From contig QGUZ01000127.1 in assembly GCA_003242605.1 (NCBI GenBank), positions 1 through 13,012 of the forward strand: DNA of 13,012 nucleotides, written 5' to 3'. Each line of letters opens with the position of its first letter. Position 1 is the first letter of the stretch. This document shows positions 12,905 through 13,012 of the stretch, piece by piece. The translations under genes were made by a program, and so were the position numbers. The notes under the pieces are model-generated. The model worked only from the letters and a program-made list of their open reading frames with translations, ran no database searches and was not told the DNA's origin. The DNA is from Actinomycetota bacterium (GTDB lineage Bacteria; Actinomycetota; Actinomycetes; Streptosporangiales; Streptosporangiaceae).

Positions 12905-13012
12905 ATGGAAAAGCTCGTTCCAAATCCTCGCTATGAGGAACTGGAACGCACGCTGGCGCTGGTCCGGGCGCGTGGCCGGCGATTGCAGGCCGCCTTGGAC
13001 CCCGCGTTCGAC
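12905..13012 (+). CDS. Start of an unidentified gene, cut by the window edge
   Basis: ATG at 12905 is preceded by AGGA (12895-12898) at 6-nt spacing. The frame stays open for 36 codons to the window end: MEKLVPNPRYEELERTLALV, followed by a further basic helical segment and LDPAFD. The piece looks like a charged amphipathic helix. It is too short to name a family. Codons such as TTG, CGA and AAT are commoner than in the genes to the left. It is divergent from the lipoprotein gene and in the same direction as the large helical gene. Confidence 0.6.
   Translation, partial: MEKLVPNPRYEELERTLALVRARGRRLQAALDPAFD

Overview
The window is very GC-rich, with almost every third codon position G or C, GTG starts, several apparently leaderless genes and PadR/HAAS, MerR, RDD and lipoprotein families. 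This points to a high-GC actinomycete, most likely of the Streptosporangiales or Streptomyces type. The assignment rests on style and family content only. There are no rRNA or tRNA genes, CRISPR arrays, transposases or phage genes that I can see.

Left end (1-1346): a divergent pair. On the minus strand is a ribosomal protein L11 paralogue, cut by the window edge. On the plus strand is a MerR-family activator. The 38 bp between them hold a perfect 9-3-9 inverted repeat. It lies in the 19-bp spacer of an otherwise normal promoter for the L11 gene, which is the classic MerR switch. The L11 copy has lost the three prolines at the thiopeptide-binding face of ordinary L11. My reading is an inducible, drug-tolerant replacement ribosomal protein; this is inference, but several sequence features point the same way.

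1596-4024: a two-gene operon with a 4-nt overlap, an NCS1-family nucleobase/hydantoin-type permease followed by a cytoplasmic L-asparaginase, closed by a strong GC hairpin. 4336-5178: an alpha/beta hydrolase of the cofactor-free haloperoxidase (bromoperoxidase BPO-A2) group. 5786-6868: a five-helix MscS-family channel, preceded by a possible leaderless 35-codon upstream ORF that overlaps its start. A 17-bp perfect hairpin follows.

7184-8310 (minus): a leaderless PadR repressor translationally coupled to a membrane protein with a HAAS-like N-terminus and an RDD domain. A gene-poor stretch of about 600 bp follows, with a perfect TTATCGCGATAA palindrome and possible ORF debris. 8908-9666 (minus): a secreted lipoprotein with an HNH (DUF1524-like) nuclease domain.

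10022-11986: a 654-residue, mostly helical protein of unknown function with a hydrophobic hairpin near its C-terminus. It is convergent with a small lipoprotein gene (11999-12454). At the right edge a further gene starts at 12905 and runs out of the window. The last 450 bp before it are less GC-rich than the rest. The most unusual unit is the MerR-controlled L11 paralogue.
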